Source: Caldilineaceae bacterium
Lineage (GTDB): Bacteria > Chloroflexota > Anaerolineae > Caldilineales > Caldilineaceae
Direction of reading: 5' to 3'
Assembly: GCA_958295845.1 (NCBI GenBank)
Contig: OY282376.1
Span: 3,175,022-3,239,021, forward strand
DNA length: 64,000 nucleotides
Below, one piece after another: positions 1-10,109 of this stretch. The translations under genes were made by a program, and so were the position numbers. Below the pieces are notes generated by a model. It was not told the origin of the DNA. It searched no databases and saw nothing but the letters and a program-made list of their open reading frames with translations. The number at the start of each line of letters is the position of its first letter. Positions within the stretch are counted from its first letter, which is position 1.

Positions 1-17
1 GACATTAGCGTTTCCTT

Positions 18-1439
18 CTAAAACAGATTGTCAGGCGTCGTCGTCGGGCACCAGCGATGCGCGCTCAGATAGTCCAGTGCGATGTTGAGCGCCTCGTTCG
101 TGCCGATCCGGCGAAGGGCATCTACGGCGCTGGCGCGAACATAGCGGTTCTCGTCTCGCAATGCCGCTTGTAAGGCCGGCAGGGCAGCGGCCGCCTCGGC
201 GCCAAGGCGTTGCAGTGACAGCGCGGTTGTGAAACGCACCTGATCATCATCGTCCGTCAGACCTTGTTCCAAAGCCGGCAGTGTCAAATCAACAGGGTCT
301 TTGATCTGTCCCAGCGCCTCGACCGCGCTGCGGCGTACCACAACCGACGTGTCCGAGACCGCCTTGGCCACTGCACTGGTACATTCGGCGTCCGCCTGCC
401 CAAACTCACCAATGGCAAAGGCAGCGTGCATGCGCGCCTCTTCGCTCTCGTGCCCTAACGCGTCCAACAGGGCCTCCCGGGCTGCACCACCTACTGCGCT
501 CATCCCGTAGCCTGCATTGCGGGATGCGGTCTTGTCGCCGCTGGTCAGCGCCCCCGCAAGCGATGGAATAGCATCTTCAGAAAAGGCGGCCAGGCGATAG
601 GCGGCGTCGACGCCCTCAGGTTCATACTTTGAGGCGAGGCTGCCTGCCAGAACAGACAAGTCGTTTGACGCAGCATCGTACCCATTGGCCTGCATTTGCT
701 CGCCAGCGGCTCCGTTACGCTGCGCTCCCAGCTCCCCGCGATGCCAGCGCCACTGGTGCGCCCACACTTCGTTGTGATCGACCGGAGCGTCCTCGACCGG
801 CGTCCAACTGGCCTGCCTGTTGTTCCAAGCCGGTGCAGCGGGGGCATTCATGCGCACAAACTGAAACTTCATCATCGCCCGCGTCTTCTGCGAAAGGTTG
901 GCGCCCCCCCTGTGCCACAGGTCGTAGTGTATCAGAGCGAATGTGCCTTCCGGCCCTTTGAGGTAGACCGGCGTTTCGGTATCGTCACCGGGACGTTTCG
1001 TGTAGTATTGGGACCCGGAAAGCAGGCCCGACGGCCCCATCTCTTCGTCCACCGCCTGCGGATAGTAGAAGATCATCGCCCACCAGTTGTGGTGGTTGCG
1101 TACCTTCTGATGGCCCCAGTAGCTGTCCTTATGCCATGTTTGCACTTTGCGCCCGGGATAGGTGAAGTGACAGTGGCGGTGTGGGTGAATCGTATAGTCA
1201 TGCCCGACTACACTTGTCAGCGCGCCGCGTACAACCGGATTCTGTACGATGTCGCCGACCTCGCTGAAACGCGGCAAAAGATTGTTGCCGGGATTGCCTT
1301 CCTTATCCATTACTTCCTTCAGCTTGGCGTTCAGTCTCTCATGAAACTCTTTCGGGAAGTCGGTCTGCAGGACCAAATAGCCGTGCGAGATGAACTGCCG
1401 CATCTGGTCGTCAGTCAGGAGATGGTTTGCTACACTCAT
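18..1439 (-). CDS. PhyH-type Fe(II)/2-oxoglutarate oxygenase fused to HEAT repeats
   Basis: 473 residues. The N-terminal ~230 residues match the phytanoyl-CoA dioxygenase (PhyH) superfamily, which hydroxylates small molecules using Fe(II), 2-oxoglutarate and O2. The iron triad is visible: TWHKDS gives the HxD pair and HYDLWHRGGAN the distal His. After a linker, residues ~275-460 form about five HEAT/PBS-lyase-like helical repeats (VRRSAVEALGQI, VRFTTALSLQRLG, VRASAVDALRRIG), usually a protein-protein scaffold. Most PhyH proteins are 250-300 residues, so the fusion is unusual. No signal peptide is seen, so it is probably cytoplasmic. The next minus-strand gene is a second PhyH protein, 100 bp upstream. 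The substrate cannot be inferred. Confidence 0.85.
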   Translation of the reverse strand: MSVANHLLTDDQMRQFISHGYLVLQTDFPKEFHERLNAKLKEVMDKEGNPGNNLLPRFSEVGDIVQNPVVRGALTSVVGHDYTIHPHRHCHFTYPGRKVQTWHKDSYWGHQKVRNHHNWWAMIFYYPQAVDEEMGPSGLLSGSQYYTKRPGDDTETPVYLKGPEGTFALIHYDLWHRGGANLSQKTRAMMKFQFVRMNAPAAPAWNNRQASWTPVEDAPVDHNEVWAHQWRWHRGELGAQRNGAAGEQMQANGYDAASNDLSVLAGSLASKYEPEGVDAAYRLAAFSEDAIPSLAGALTSGDKTASRNAGYGMSAVGGAAREALLDALGHESEEARMHAAFAIGEFGQADAECTSAVAKAVSDTSVVVRRSAVEALGQIKDPVDLTLPALEQGLTDDDDQVRFTTALSLQRLGAEAAAALPALQAALRDENRYVRASAVDALRRIGTNEALNIALDYLSAHRWCPTTTPDNLF

Positions 1440-1541
1440 TTTGCTTCCCTTCCTAGTGGGCTACAGGAACGCCGGTACGTCTATGCTTGACGGTGAGGGA
1501 ATTGAGTTCGGCACTTCAACGCAGTAGTCGGACCTTCCCTG

Positions 1542-2309
1542 TTACATGGTTGGGCGGCAGAGTTGGCCGTCTCTCAAAACAGGTATGGCCTGTCCCCAGA
1601 GATCGGTACCCTCGCGATTCATGATGGGTTCGGCGGAATATTGAGCAAGGTAACAGCGCCGAACACCTGAAGTGGTATTCGGGCCGCTGCGGTGGAAAGT
1701 TCGGCTGCTGAACACCACGATACTGCCTGCGGGAACGAGCGCCGGGATCCCCGGGTGGTCGCCCTGGTATCCGATCTTGTCGTTGCTTCCGGCCTCGATT
1801 TCATGGTCGTACAGGTTGTCCGGTTTCATGCCGATCGCCGAATAGGGGAGCACGGATACAGTGCCGTTCTCAATAGACATATCGTCCAGAGCGCACCAAC
1901 AGGAAAGGTAGGGCCTGTGGTAGTGGCCGACGTAGCCGGAGTCCTGGTGCCACCCGAACTTCGTACCCACTTCTGCAAACTTGACGACGTATTGCTCGTG
2001 AAACAGAAAGGCGTTATCTCCCAACGTGGCCCGGCAGATTTCGCCCATCAACTCGCCGAACAGAAAATCGGTGATCGTGGCGCTTTCCAATCCGCGCCGG
2101 CTGATGAAATAGCGCTTTTTGTAGTGGTTGATTCCCTGAACCGTTACCCCTTTGGCCTCCATTTCTGCGTCGTAACGAGCAATGTATCGCTGGCACTCGT
2201 CTCTCAGGCCTTCAACCTGTTCTGAAGGGATGGCGTCTTCGAGAAAGAAATACCCTTCGTTCTGATAACTCATTCTCTGTTCATCGGTTATGTACATGAC
2301 AACCCTCAA
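1542..2309 (-). CDS. PhyH-family Fe(II)/2-oxoglutarate-dependent dioxygenase
   Basis: 255 residues, the usual length for stand-alone PhyH enzymes. FGWHQDSGY supplies the HxD iron ligands, and FSSRTFHRSGPNTT supplies the distal His followed by the Ser/Arg region that binds 2-oxoglutarate. The N-terminus (YQNEGYFFLEDAIPSEQVEGL) is the typical PhyH opening helix. An internal Met at residue 5 is an alternative start. It lies just upstream of the HEAT-fused PhyH gene on the same strand, so the two may be co-transcribed. The substrate is unknown. PhyH expansions are common in aerobic, marine or sponge-associated bacteria (family knowledge, not shown here). Confidence 0.88.
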   Translation of the reverse strand: MRVVMYITDEQRMSYQNEGYFFLEDAIPSEQVEGLRDECQRYIARYDAEMEAKGVTVQGINHYKKRYFISRRGLESATITDFLFGELMGEICRATLGDNAFLFHEQYVVKFAEVGTKFGWHQDSGYVGHYHRPYLSCWCALDDMSIENGTVSVLPYSAIGMKPDNLYDHEIEAGSNDKIGYQGDHPGIPALVPAGSIVVFSSRTFHRSGPNTTSGVRRCYLAQYSAEPIMNREGTDLWGQAIPVLRDGQLCRPTM

Positions 2310-2670
2310 ATGCGGAACCTGCCGTTACGGGCCGGAGTTGCGGCGCTATCAACTCGGCAGGGCAGGAAGTTGGAATTCGGTTATATGTAAGAAGTGCCCT
2401 TGGCGTTAGTCAGAGGTAGACAGAACCGGTTGAGCCCCCTATATTGTGAGGCCGGAAAACACCAGGCCACAGCTTCGATACAACCCGATTTTTATACATC
2501 AGGGCTGTTTGAAAGTCAAGCGATGCTGGTATAAGCCGGGCAATGGGTACGACTGAGGACGGTCGGTATGCATGACATTCGCAGGGCGTACATCGGCGCT
2601 CACGAAGAGGACTGTCATCCATTAGATATCAGGTTGCCAATTCGGCTGCCCACGGACCCACCTTTCCGTC

Positions 2671-2699
2671 TTGCAAAATGTCGATTTCAGAGGTATACT
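2671..2699 (+). promoter_or_regulatory. Candidate sigma-70 promoter for the ABC exporter operon
   Basis: TTGCAA (2671-2676) and TATACT (2694-2699) are separated by 17 bp, close to the sigma-70 consensus. Transcription would start near 2706, about 70 bp before the ATG at 2775. This argues against the longer reading of the downstream gene that begins at 2568. The remaining bases of 2310-2670 show no convincing gene. Confidence 0.5.
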
Positions 2700-2774
2700 T
2701 TCGAAACCGCTTTAGTATGCTGGCGAGAATTCTGTTGCCGCCAGCCGATTGGAATATCCCCAAAACTACTGCCT

Positions 2775-4634
2775 ATGAGTGGATTAGCCAGGGTAATTCG
2801 TTATCTGCGCCCCTATGCATGGATGACCGTCCTGGGCATCGTCACAACGATTCTGCCGGTGCTGATGGAACTGGTGACGCCGCGTATGGTCCAGTTCATC
2901 ATCGACCAGGGCATTCGTGCCGGCAACATGGCGGCCGTCTGGCAAGGCAGCGGGATCATGATGCTGGCCGCGATTCTGGGCGCCGGAACCACAATCGGCC
3001 AGGGCATTGCACGCGCCCAGCTTTCGCAAGGCATCGCCTTCGACCTGCGAAACGACCTCTTCCGCCACATCCAGCGCTTCTCTTTCGCCAACCTGGACCG
3101 CATGCAGACGGGCAACCTCATGACCCGTGTCTCCAGCGATGTCGACGTTGCGCGCATGTTTCTCAGCGCCGGCATGGCGCTACTGTTGCGAACGCTGCTG
3201 ATGGTCATCGGCAGCCTGGCCATGATGCTAGTCATCGACTGGCGACTCGGCCTGATCATGGTCACGATGCTCGTACTCTCGGGGACAGTAATCTTCTGGT
3301 TCCTGCGTGTCGTGGGCCCTCTGTTTACGATCGTACAACAGAAGCTGGGCAAGATGAATACTCTTGTCCAGGAAAACCTTGCCGGCGTGCATGTAGTCAA
3401 GGCTTTTGTCCGGGAACAGCACGAGATCGAGAGTTTCGGCCGCGACAATGTCGACTACATGGAGCAGAACATCGAGGTGGGCAGATATCTGGCCCTGGTG
3501 ATGCCGGTGCTGCTGGTACTGACAAATCTGGGCGCAACGATCGCGATCTGGCGGGGTGGCATCGACGTCATTGGTGGACGCCTCACTATCGGCGAACTGG
3601 TCGCCTTCAGCAACTACATGTTGATCGGAATGTCGCCACTGCTTCTACTGAGCAATATCCTGTCGATGATCTCGCGCGCCGAGGCGTCGTCAAAGCGCGT
3701 TGTTGAGGTACTGGATACGGAGCCCGCAATCCAGTCATCCCCAACACCGGCTGTCATTGCCGAACCTGGCGGGGAAATCACCTTTGAAAATGTTTCATTT
3801 CACTACTCCGGTTCGCGGATCAGAAGAGGTCTGGAGTCCGCTGACGCCGGCAATGGACAAGCCCCAGCGCAGAAGAGCATACCTGACGCGGCGTCTGCGA
3901 ACGGGCAGGCGCTGACTCGCACGGCAAATGGCAATGTCCGTCCGGTCGGCGAAGAAGTGCTGGATGGAATCTCCCTGCATGCGGCCGCCGGACAGAAAGT
4001 CGCCCTGATGGGTGCAACCGGGGCCGGCAAGAGTACGCTTGTCAATCTCATTCCTCGTTTCTACGATGCCGAAGGCGGTGTTGTAAAGGTTGATGGCGTG
4101 GACGTGCGCAACTGGGAACCGACCCAGCTTCGAAAGACCATTGGCGTGGTCCTGCAACAGACGACACTCTTTGCGGGAACCGTGCGCGAGAACATTGCCT
4201 ACGGCCGGCCCGATGCGTCGATGGAAGAGGTCGTCAACGCGGCAGAGGCCGCCCAAGCCCACGAATTTATCGTGCAGATGCCAGACCAGTACGAGAGCCT
4301 GGTCGAGGCACGCGGCGCCAATCTCTCAGGCGGGCAAAAGCAGCGAATCGCCATCGCCCGCGCCTTGCTTACCAAACCATCCGTCCTCATACTCGACGAT
4401 TCTACCAGCGCGGTTGACCTGGACACCGAGTTGAAGCTGCAAGAGGCGCTCGAAGAGAAGATGGAGGGCACGACAACCTTCATCGTTGCCCAGCGCATCA
4501 GCAGTGTCGTAGACGCCGATCTCATTCTCGTCCTGGACGACGGCAAGATCGCGGCCCAGGGCACGCATGAGGAACTTCTGGCCGGCAGCAAAATCTACCA
4601 GGAGATATATTACTCCCAGTTTGAAGAGGCTTGA
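2775..4634 (+). CDS. ABC exporter half-transporter, degenerate-site subunit
   Basis: Membrane domain (~6 TM helices, residues 1-310) followed by an ATPase domain, the layout of multidrug/lipid exporters. Walker A is GATGAGKST and the signature is LSGGQKQR. However, Walker B reads VLILDDSTSAVD with Asp replacing the catalytic Glu, and the switch His is Gln (IVAQRISSV). This is the pattern of the non-hydrolysing half of heterodimeric exporters such as TM287/288. A ~55-residue low-complexity insert follows FENVSFHYSGS, before Walker A. I chose ATG 2775 because the frame upstream to 2568 is not membrane-protein-like and a promoter lies inside it. The partner subunit starts 53 bp downstream. The substrate is unknown. 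Confidence 0.9.
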   Translation: MSGLARVIRYLRPYAWMTVLGIVTTILPVLMELVTPRMVQFIIDQGIRAGNMAAVWQGSGIMMLAAILGAGTTIGQGIARAQLSQGIAFDLRNDLFRHIQRFSFANLDRMQTGNLMTRVSSDVDVARMFLSAGMALLLRTLLMVIGSLAMMLVIDWRLGLIMVTMLVLSGTVIFWFLRVVGPLFTIVQQKLGKMNTLVQENLAGVHVVKAFVREQHEIESFGRDNVDYMEQNIEVGRYLALVMPVLLVLTNLGATIAIWRGGIDVIGGRLTIGELVAFSNYMLIGMSPLLLLSNILSMISRAEASSKRVVEVLDTEPAIQSSPTPAVIAEPGGEITFENVSFHYSGSRIRRGLESADAGNGQAPAQKSIPDAASANGQALTRTANGNVRPVGEEVLDGISLHAAAGQKVALMGATGAGKSTLVNLIPRFYDAEGGVVKVDGVDVRNWEPTQLRKTIGVVLQQTTLFAGTVRENIAYGRPDASMEEVVNAAEAAQAHEFIVQMPDQYESLVEARGANLSGGQKQRIAIARALLTKPSVLILDDSTSAVDLDTELKLQEALEEKMEGTTTFIVAQRISSVVDADLILVLDDGKIAAQGTHEELLAGSKIYQEIYYSQFEEA

Positions 4635-4686
4635 GCCGGGCTGAGACCGCTGGCAAGGCCAACAGAACCGCGCGAATCTGACTACT

Positions 4687-6633
4687 ATGACTGTTTCCCG
4701 ACCACCACAACGACAGCCAATGCGCCTTGGGTTTGGCGGCGGCGGCGGCATGCTCACTGGAGAAGCCGCCGGCAATACGCGTCACACTCTTATGCGCATG
4801 GCCACCTATCTGCGGCCCTATCGACTGCAGCTTATGGTCGTCGCCCTCTTTGTCACCATCAGTACCGTGCTGAGGCTCTTTGGGCCCGTTCTGCTCGGCC
4901 GTGCTATCGATCTATATATCGAAACCGGTGACGTTGTCGGACTTCGCATCCTTGTGTTTCAGATCATCGCAGTCTATGTTGGCGCCGGCTGCACTTCAGC
5001 TGTGCAAGGTCTTATCATGGTTGTCCTGGGCCAGCGATTCGTGTCCGACATTCGCGCGGGCCTCTTCAACCATCTGCAGGAAATGTCGATGGCATTCCAC
5101 GATCGCAATCAGGTCGGCGATCTGATGAGTCGTATCACCAATGACTCCGAGGCGATAAACCGCACCCTTTCAAACGGCCTGATCGAGTTTACATCGAATA
5201 TCCTACTTCTGGGCGGCACCTTCATCGCCATGTTTTTACTCAACTGGCAACTTGCCCTGGCCATGCTCGTCCTGATGCCGCTGATGTTGATCATCACTGG
5301 TGAGGTGACCCGCCGAAGCCGTGCGGCCTTTCGCACCGTCCAGCACAATCTCGGCGCACTGAACGCCGTGATGGAGGAGAACATAACCGGTGCACGCGTG
5401 GTGCAGGCATTTGCCCGCGAGAAAGACGTATATGCCACCTTCCACGAGGTGAATTCCAAGTACCGCAAAGCCGGAATGACCGCCGATATCATCACCGCGG
5501 CTCTCGGTCCGATGTTCACCACCATGATGACCATCACGATCGCGGTGGCCGCCCTCCTGGGTGGCTGGCTGGCGATTGGGGAGATCCTGGAAGTCGGCGT
5601 CCTGGCGACTTTCATCATTTACATCATGAATTTTTTCCGGCCCATGCGCGGCATTGCCATGCTGTATAACCAGTTGCAGTCGGCCCTGGCTGGCGCGGAG
5701 CGCATATTCCAGACATTGGACGTGGAACCCACCGTCACCGACCGGCCGGATGCCCCCCCTCTGGACGAGATAAGCGGGGAGGTGGAATTCGAGAATGTGA
5801 GCTTCAGCTATGATGAGCCTACGGACCCGATGCCGACCCCGGACAGCCGCGGAAACGGTCGCAGACCGGCGGCGCCAGCTGGTGGGGTGGTCGAGGGTGA
5901 GCCAGGACCGGAACTGGTTCTGGAAAATATCAGCCTCCATGCCAGACCCGGCGCTACCATCGCCTTGGTGGGCCCTACAGGCGCCGGCAAGACGACGATA
6001 ATCAGTCTTTTGAGCCGCTTCTACGACGTGGACGAAGGCAGCATTCGCATCGACGGCCACGACATCCGTGACATTCAGCAGGCTTCGCTACGGAAACAGC
6101 TCGGCATCGTGCTGCAGGATACCTTCCTCTTCTCCGGCACTGTGCGCGAGAACATCCGTTATGGCCGGCTCGACGCAACCGACGAAGAGGTTGTGGCCGC
6201 GGCAGAACTGGCAAACGCCGACAGTTTCATTCGATTGCTTCCAGGGGGTTACGGTTCACAGGTCTCGGAGCAGGGCAACAACTTCAGTGAGGGTCAACGC
6301 CAGCTTATCGCCATCGCCCGCGCCGTCCTCGCCGATCCTCGCATTCTCATCCTCGACGAAGCAACCAGCAGCGTGGACACCCGTACCGAGGTTCATCTTC
6401 AGCAGGCGTTGCTGCGACTGCTGGAAGGCCGAACGGCTTTTGTAATCGCCCACCGGCTCAGTACCATCCGCAATGCCGATGAAGTCCTGGTTGTCAACGA
6501 TCATCGGATTATCGAACGGGGCTCACACGAGGAGCTCCTGGCGATGAAGGGCTTCTACCACGACCTGTATACGAGCCAGTACATGCGGGTCAAGGCCGCA
6601 GAACCGGTCCCAGGAGGACAGGTAGCTGATTGA
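4687..6633 (+). CDS. ABC exporter half-transporter, catalytic-site subunit
   Basis: 648 residues: ~6 TM helices (residues ~40-330) then an ATPase domain. Walker A is GPTGAGKTT, Walker B is ILILDEATSSVD with the catalytic Glu, and VIAHRLSTI supplies the switch His. The signature motif is altered to FSEGQRQL. Paired with the upstream gene this gives one consensus site (this Walker A/B with the partner LSGGQ) and one degenerate site (partner Asp/Gln with this FSEGQ), as expected for a heterodimer. A ~45-residue Pro/Gly-rich insert between FENVSFSYDEP and LVLENISLHA parallels the insert in the partner. Same operon; the gene ends 8 bp from a convergent ATPase gene. Confidence 0.92.
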   Translation: MTVSRPPQRQPMRLGFGGGGGMLTGEAAGNTRHTLMRMATYLRPYRLQLMVVALFVTISTVLRLFGPVLLGRAIDLYIETGDVVGLRILVFQIIAVYVGAGCTSAVQGLIMVVLGQRFVSDIRAGLFNHLQEMSMAFHDRNQVGDLMSRITNDSEAINRTLSNGLIEFTSNILLLGGTFIAMFLLNWQLALAMLVLMPLMLIITGEVTRRSRAAFRTVQHNLGALNAVMEENITGARVVQAFAREKDVYATFHEVNSKYRKAGMTADIITAALGPMFTTMMTITIAVAALLGGWLAIGEILEVGVLATFIIYIMNFFRPMRGIAMLYNQLQSALAGAERIFQTLDVEPTVTDRPDAPPLDEISGEVEFENVSFSYDEPTDPMPTPDSRGNGRRPAAPAGGVVEGEPGPELVLENISLHARPGATIALVGPTGAGKTTIISLLSRFYDVDEGSIRIDGHDIRDIQQASLRKQLGIVLQDTFLFSGTVRENIRYGRLDATDEEVVAAAELANADSFIRLLPGGYGSQVSEQGNNFSEGQRQLIAIARAVLADPRILILDEATSSVDTRTEVHLQQALLRLLEGRTAFVIAHRLSTIRNADEVLVVNDHRIIERGSHEELLAMKGFYHDLYTSQYMRVKAAEPVPGGQVAD

Positions 6634-6641
6634 AGTGCGTC

Positions 6642-7874
6642 TCAGGCTACGCGGGCCCCGCTTTCATCGTCAAAGAAGTGAAGTCCAGCATTGTCAAACT
6701 GGACCTCAACCCGCTCTCCTATCGCAATCCGCTCCCGGATATCAGCCTGACCCAGAAAACGGTGTTCCCCTGACCGGAAGCCAATGAATAGGATATGCCT
6801 GCCGTAGTCCGCTTCAACAGACTCCGCCGTCCCCAGCAATCGGTTTTCCCGCGGCGCCGGCCCGACATCCTCTGCCTCTATAGTCCCTTTGCTAACTGTT
6901 ATTCTCGCTGATTCAGCCGGAATCCCAACAGTCACCTTCTGCCCGGCCCTGAGCGCCTGCAGTTGCGAGGCCTGCGGGACGATCCGCAGACCTTGGCCTG
7001 CTTCGATCCCGCCTTCAACAACGACCGCATCATGTAGAAGACTCATCGGCGGAATCCCCAGAAAGCCGGCCACAAACGTGTTGGCGGGCTGCCGCCGGAC
7101 TTCCTCAAACGGGCCAACCTGTTCGATTCGCCCTGCCCGCATCACCGCCACCAGGTCGCCCAGGGCCATGGCCTCGGTCTGGTCGTGCGTCACGTATAGC
7201 GCTGTGATGGAGAACCGGCGCAGGAGCCGTTTGATTTCGACCCGTGTCTGCGATCGCAGCTTCGCGTCCAGGTTGGAAAGCGGCTCGTCGAAGAGAAAGA
7301 CCCGCGGCCTGCGCACGATAGCCCTTGCAATTGCGACCCGCTGCTGCTGTCCTCCCGACAAGGTGCCCGGTTTGCGCTGCAACAGGGCGTTAAAGCCTAT
7401 CCCCATGATTTCCGACGTCACGCGGATCCTTTCATCGGCCTCGGCGTCCGGCGCTTTGCGCAGGCGGAAGAAGAAAGACAGGTTGCCGTGACCTTCGAAG
7501 TGTGGGTAGAGGGCGTAATTCTGAAAGACCATCCCAATGTAGCGGTCTCCGGGCGGCACGTCCATCATGTCCTGGTCGTCGTATAGGAGCTCGCCATCGT
7601 AGTCGGCTTCCAACCCGGCAACGACGCGCAGCAAAGTACTCTTTCCACAGCCCGATGGCCCGAGCACCGCCATCGTACGCCCATCGGGGACTGTTAAGTC
7701 GACCTGGTCCAATGCCGCGACGCGACCTGGTTCCTCGTCTTCGCCTTCGCGCGGCGCCGGCCCGGAGGAGCGAAGCCAAGGAATTGCCCCGCCTCTGCCA
7801 ACCCCGCTCTGTACACTGAACTCTTTACTGACCTTGCTAAGGCGGATAGTTGCCAACCTGAATTCTACCTCCAT
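6642..7874 (-). CDS. Sugar-type ABC transporter ATP-binding protein (UgpC/MalK-like)
   Basis: About 410 residues from ATG 7874. Walker A is GPSGCGKST, signature LSGGQQQR, Walker B VFLFDEPLSNLD and switch VTHDQTEAMAL. A C-terminal TOBE-type beta domain (residues ~280-410) is characteristic of MalK/UgpC/MsmX ATPases that energise carbohydrate or phosphoester import. The reading frame opens at 7943, but homology begins at EFRLATIRLSKVSKEF, so the downstream Met is more likely. A short Pro/Glu-rich insert (residues ~25-55) sits between the first strand and Walker A. No permease or binding-protein gene is adjacent, so it probably serves importers encoded elsewhere. Confidence 0.88.
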   Translation of the reverse strand: MEVEFRLATIRLSKVSKEFSVQSGVGRGGAIPWLRSSGPAPREGEDEEPGRVAALDQVDLTVPDGRTMAVLGPSGCGKSTLLRVVAGLEADYDGELLYDDQDMMDVPPGDRYIGMVFQNYALYPHFEGHGNLSFFFRLRKAPDAEADERIRVTSEIMGIGFNALLQRKPGTLSGGQQQRVAIARAIVRRPRVFLFDEPLSNLDAKLRSQTRVEIKRLLRRFSITALYVTHDQTEAMALGDLVAVMRAGRIEQVGPFEEVRRQPANTFVAGFLGIPPMSLLHDAVVVEGGIEAGQGLRIVPQASQLQALRAGQKVTVGIPAESARITVSKGTIEAEDVGPAPRENRLLGTAESVEADYGRHILFIGFRSGEHRFLGQADIRERIAIGERVEVQFDNAGLHFFDDESGARVA

Positions 7875-8277
7875 TGTCAGGGAATCGCGGCCGAGACGTG
7901 CCACTTGGTGTCCAGGCACGGCCTGCGCCAGGAACACGCCCAACGCCCTTCACACGGCCATTCTACTAGCGAAAGCCGTTAAGAGCGAACCCCGTTTGAG
8001 GACGGAATCTTTGTCTCTTAGACTGGAGATTGGGTGAGTCCGAGACCACCCCCACGACCTGTAGCCGGCGGAACGAAATCGGGCCGACAGAGCCCGCCCT
8101 GCTCCCTCTACGTTGCGATGGCTTGAAATTGGAGTCTACGGTCTTACGGCCGTCTATGGAGTGAGGATTAAACGGCAGTATTATATACTTCATTTGCGTT
8201 GATCAAGATGATCAGTGTAACCTAAAAGTTGTGACAAAATCACAGGTAGCGTTGACGCCATAAGGGGAAGATTTTCA
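7875..8277. other. Intergenic region with small symmetric elements
   Basis: No convincing gene. Near its right end, TGATCA occurs twice (8200-8205 and 8209-8214), followed by an inverted repeat TGTGA-N5-TCACA at 8230-8244, 34 bp before the PolX-like start. These could be operator sites for the downstream operon. TATATACTT at 8182-8190 is AT-rich and could be a -10 region. No -35 box stands out. Confidence 0.3.
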
Positions 8278-10109
8278 GTGGCCGAAGGGACGATGCGACT
8301 CCGACTTAGCAACAAACAGGTGGCCGGTGTTTTTAAGGCGACCGGCGACCTTCTTCAGATATTGGGTGAGAGCCGTTTTGTCGTGATGGCCTATCAGAAC
8401 ACTGCTCGAACCATTGATGGCCTTGAACAGGATATCAACGAGATTGCCGCCGAAGGCGCTCTCCGCGATCTTCCAAGAGTTGGAGAGGCGATTGCCGAGA
8501 AGATCCAGACGCTTCTGGATACAGGTTCACTGCCATTCTATGATGACCTCGTATCACAAGTGCCCGAGGGCGTTGTGGCAATGTTGCAGGTGCCGGACGT
8601 CGGCCCCAAGACCGTGCAGCGCCTGTGGCGGGAGCTGGATATAACCAGCGTAGACACTTTGAAAAAGTCTGCCGAGGAAGGCAGGTTACGCGCCCTCAAG
8701 GGGTTCGGGGCCAAGACGGAAGAGCGGATACTGAAGAGCATCGAGCTGCTGCGCAGCCGTTCTGACGATCGCACCCCAATTGGTACGTCTCTGCCGTTTG
8801 CCGAGAGTATTGCGGAAGGGCTGACAGCAGAGGGGGCGAATGGCGTCTTCGAACGTGTTTCTGTAGTCGGAAGCCTTCGCCGCTGGAGAGAAACGACCGG
8901 CGAAATCAAACTGCTGGCCGTCAGCCGCTCCGCGGATCAAGCATTGGATTCTTTTCAGAACTTACCTCAAGTCGCCGAGGTAGTTGAAAGGCGTGCAGAC
9001 GCGGCGACCGTGGCACTGATTGATGGTCCTACTGCCTCCCTGCGGCTCGCAAAAGAAGAGAACTGGGGTACCTCTCTATGCCTTGCCACGGGCAGCCAGG
9101 GCCATCTGGATTCGATCGACAGCCGCGCGCAAGAACTCGGATGGCGTTTGGGCGAATACGGGCTCGTCGAACTTTCAGCTGATTCCGCGTCTGACGGTAG
9201 TATACAAAACGGGCCCTCGCCGGGCGCCAGGCAACGACAATTTGACTGTGAAGAGTCGCTCTACGAGTTTGTCGGGCTGCAGTGGGTGCCCCCGGAGTTG
9301 CGGGAAGGCGACGGCGAGACGGACTCAGCCTCTAGCCGCAATCTTCCGGACCTGATAGAAGCGACTGATATAGTCGGCGAAGTTCACGGCCACACCACTT
9401 GGAGCGACGGTAAGTCATCCGTCGCCGAAATGGCCGACGCCGCCCGTAGCAGAGGATATCGGTACTGGGGCGTAACCGACCACAGTATTGGGTTGGGCGT
9501 TACACGCGGCGTTGATGCAGAGGCTCTCACTGAACAACGCCGCGAGATTGATGCGGTCAACGAAACCTACGCAGCAAAAGGGATCGACTTCAGGCTCATT
9601 CAAGGCACTGAGGTTGAAGTTCTGGGCGAGGGAGAGTTGGGTCTTTCCGACAAGGTCCTGGCCACGCTGGATCTGGTTGTAGCCAGCATTCACAGCGGTC
9701 TGCGTCAGGATCGCCAGCGAATCACCGAACGCTGCTTGAGGGCGGTACACAATCCGAATGTTGATATTTTGGGGCACCCGACCGGCAGGCTTTTGGGTCG
9801 GCGATCGCCTTCAGAAATAGACTTGGAGCAGGTTCTGAGAGCCTGTGCTGAAACGGGCACTGCGGTCGAGATTAACGCTAATCCTGAGCGGCTGGATCTC
9901 TCCGCCGAACATGCGCGCCTTGCCGTGAGCCTGGGATGTTCAATTGTAATTAACAGCGACGCCCACAGAATAGCCCAGCTGGATCTCATGCGATACGGCA
10001 TACATACGGCTAGGCGGGCCTGGGTAAGTGCTGAGGATGTACTCAATACCAGGCCCCTTGATGAGTTTCTCGCATTGCTGAAGCGCAATAGAACCGGGAG
10101 GAGCAAAAG

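Noticed and set aside
696-1490. 264-codon plus-strand frame opposite the PhyH-HEAT gene
   Set aside because: The opposite strand encodes clear PhyH iron-site motifs; this frame shows none.
2568-2774. Extended N-terminus of the first ABC exporter subunit
   Set aside because: The extra 69 residues are not exporter-like, and a good promoter at 2671-2699 lies within them.
8230-8244. CRP-type operator upstream of the PolX-like gene
   Set aside because: The half-sites match TGTGA/TCACA but the spacer is 5 bp instead of 6, and no CRP gene is in view. Kept only as a generic inverted repeat.
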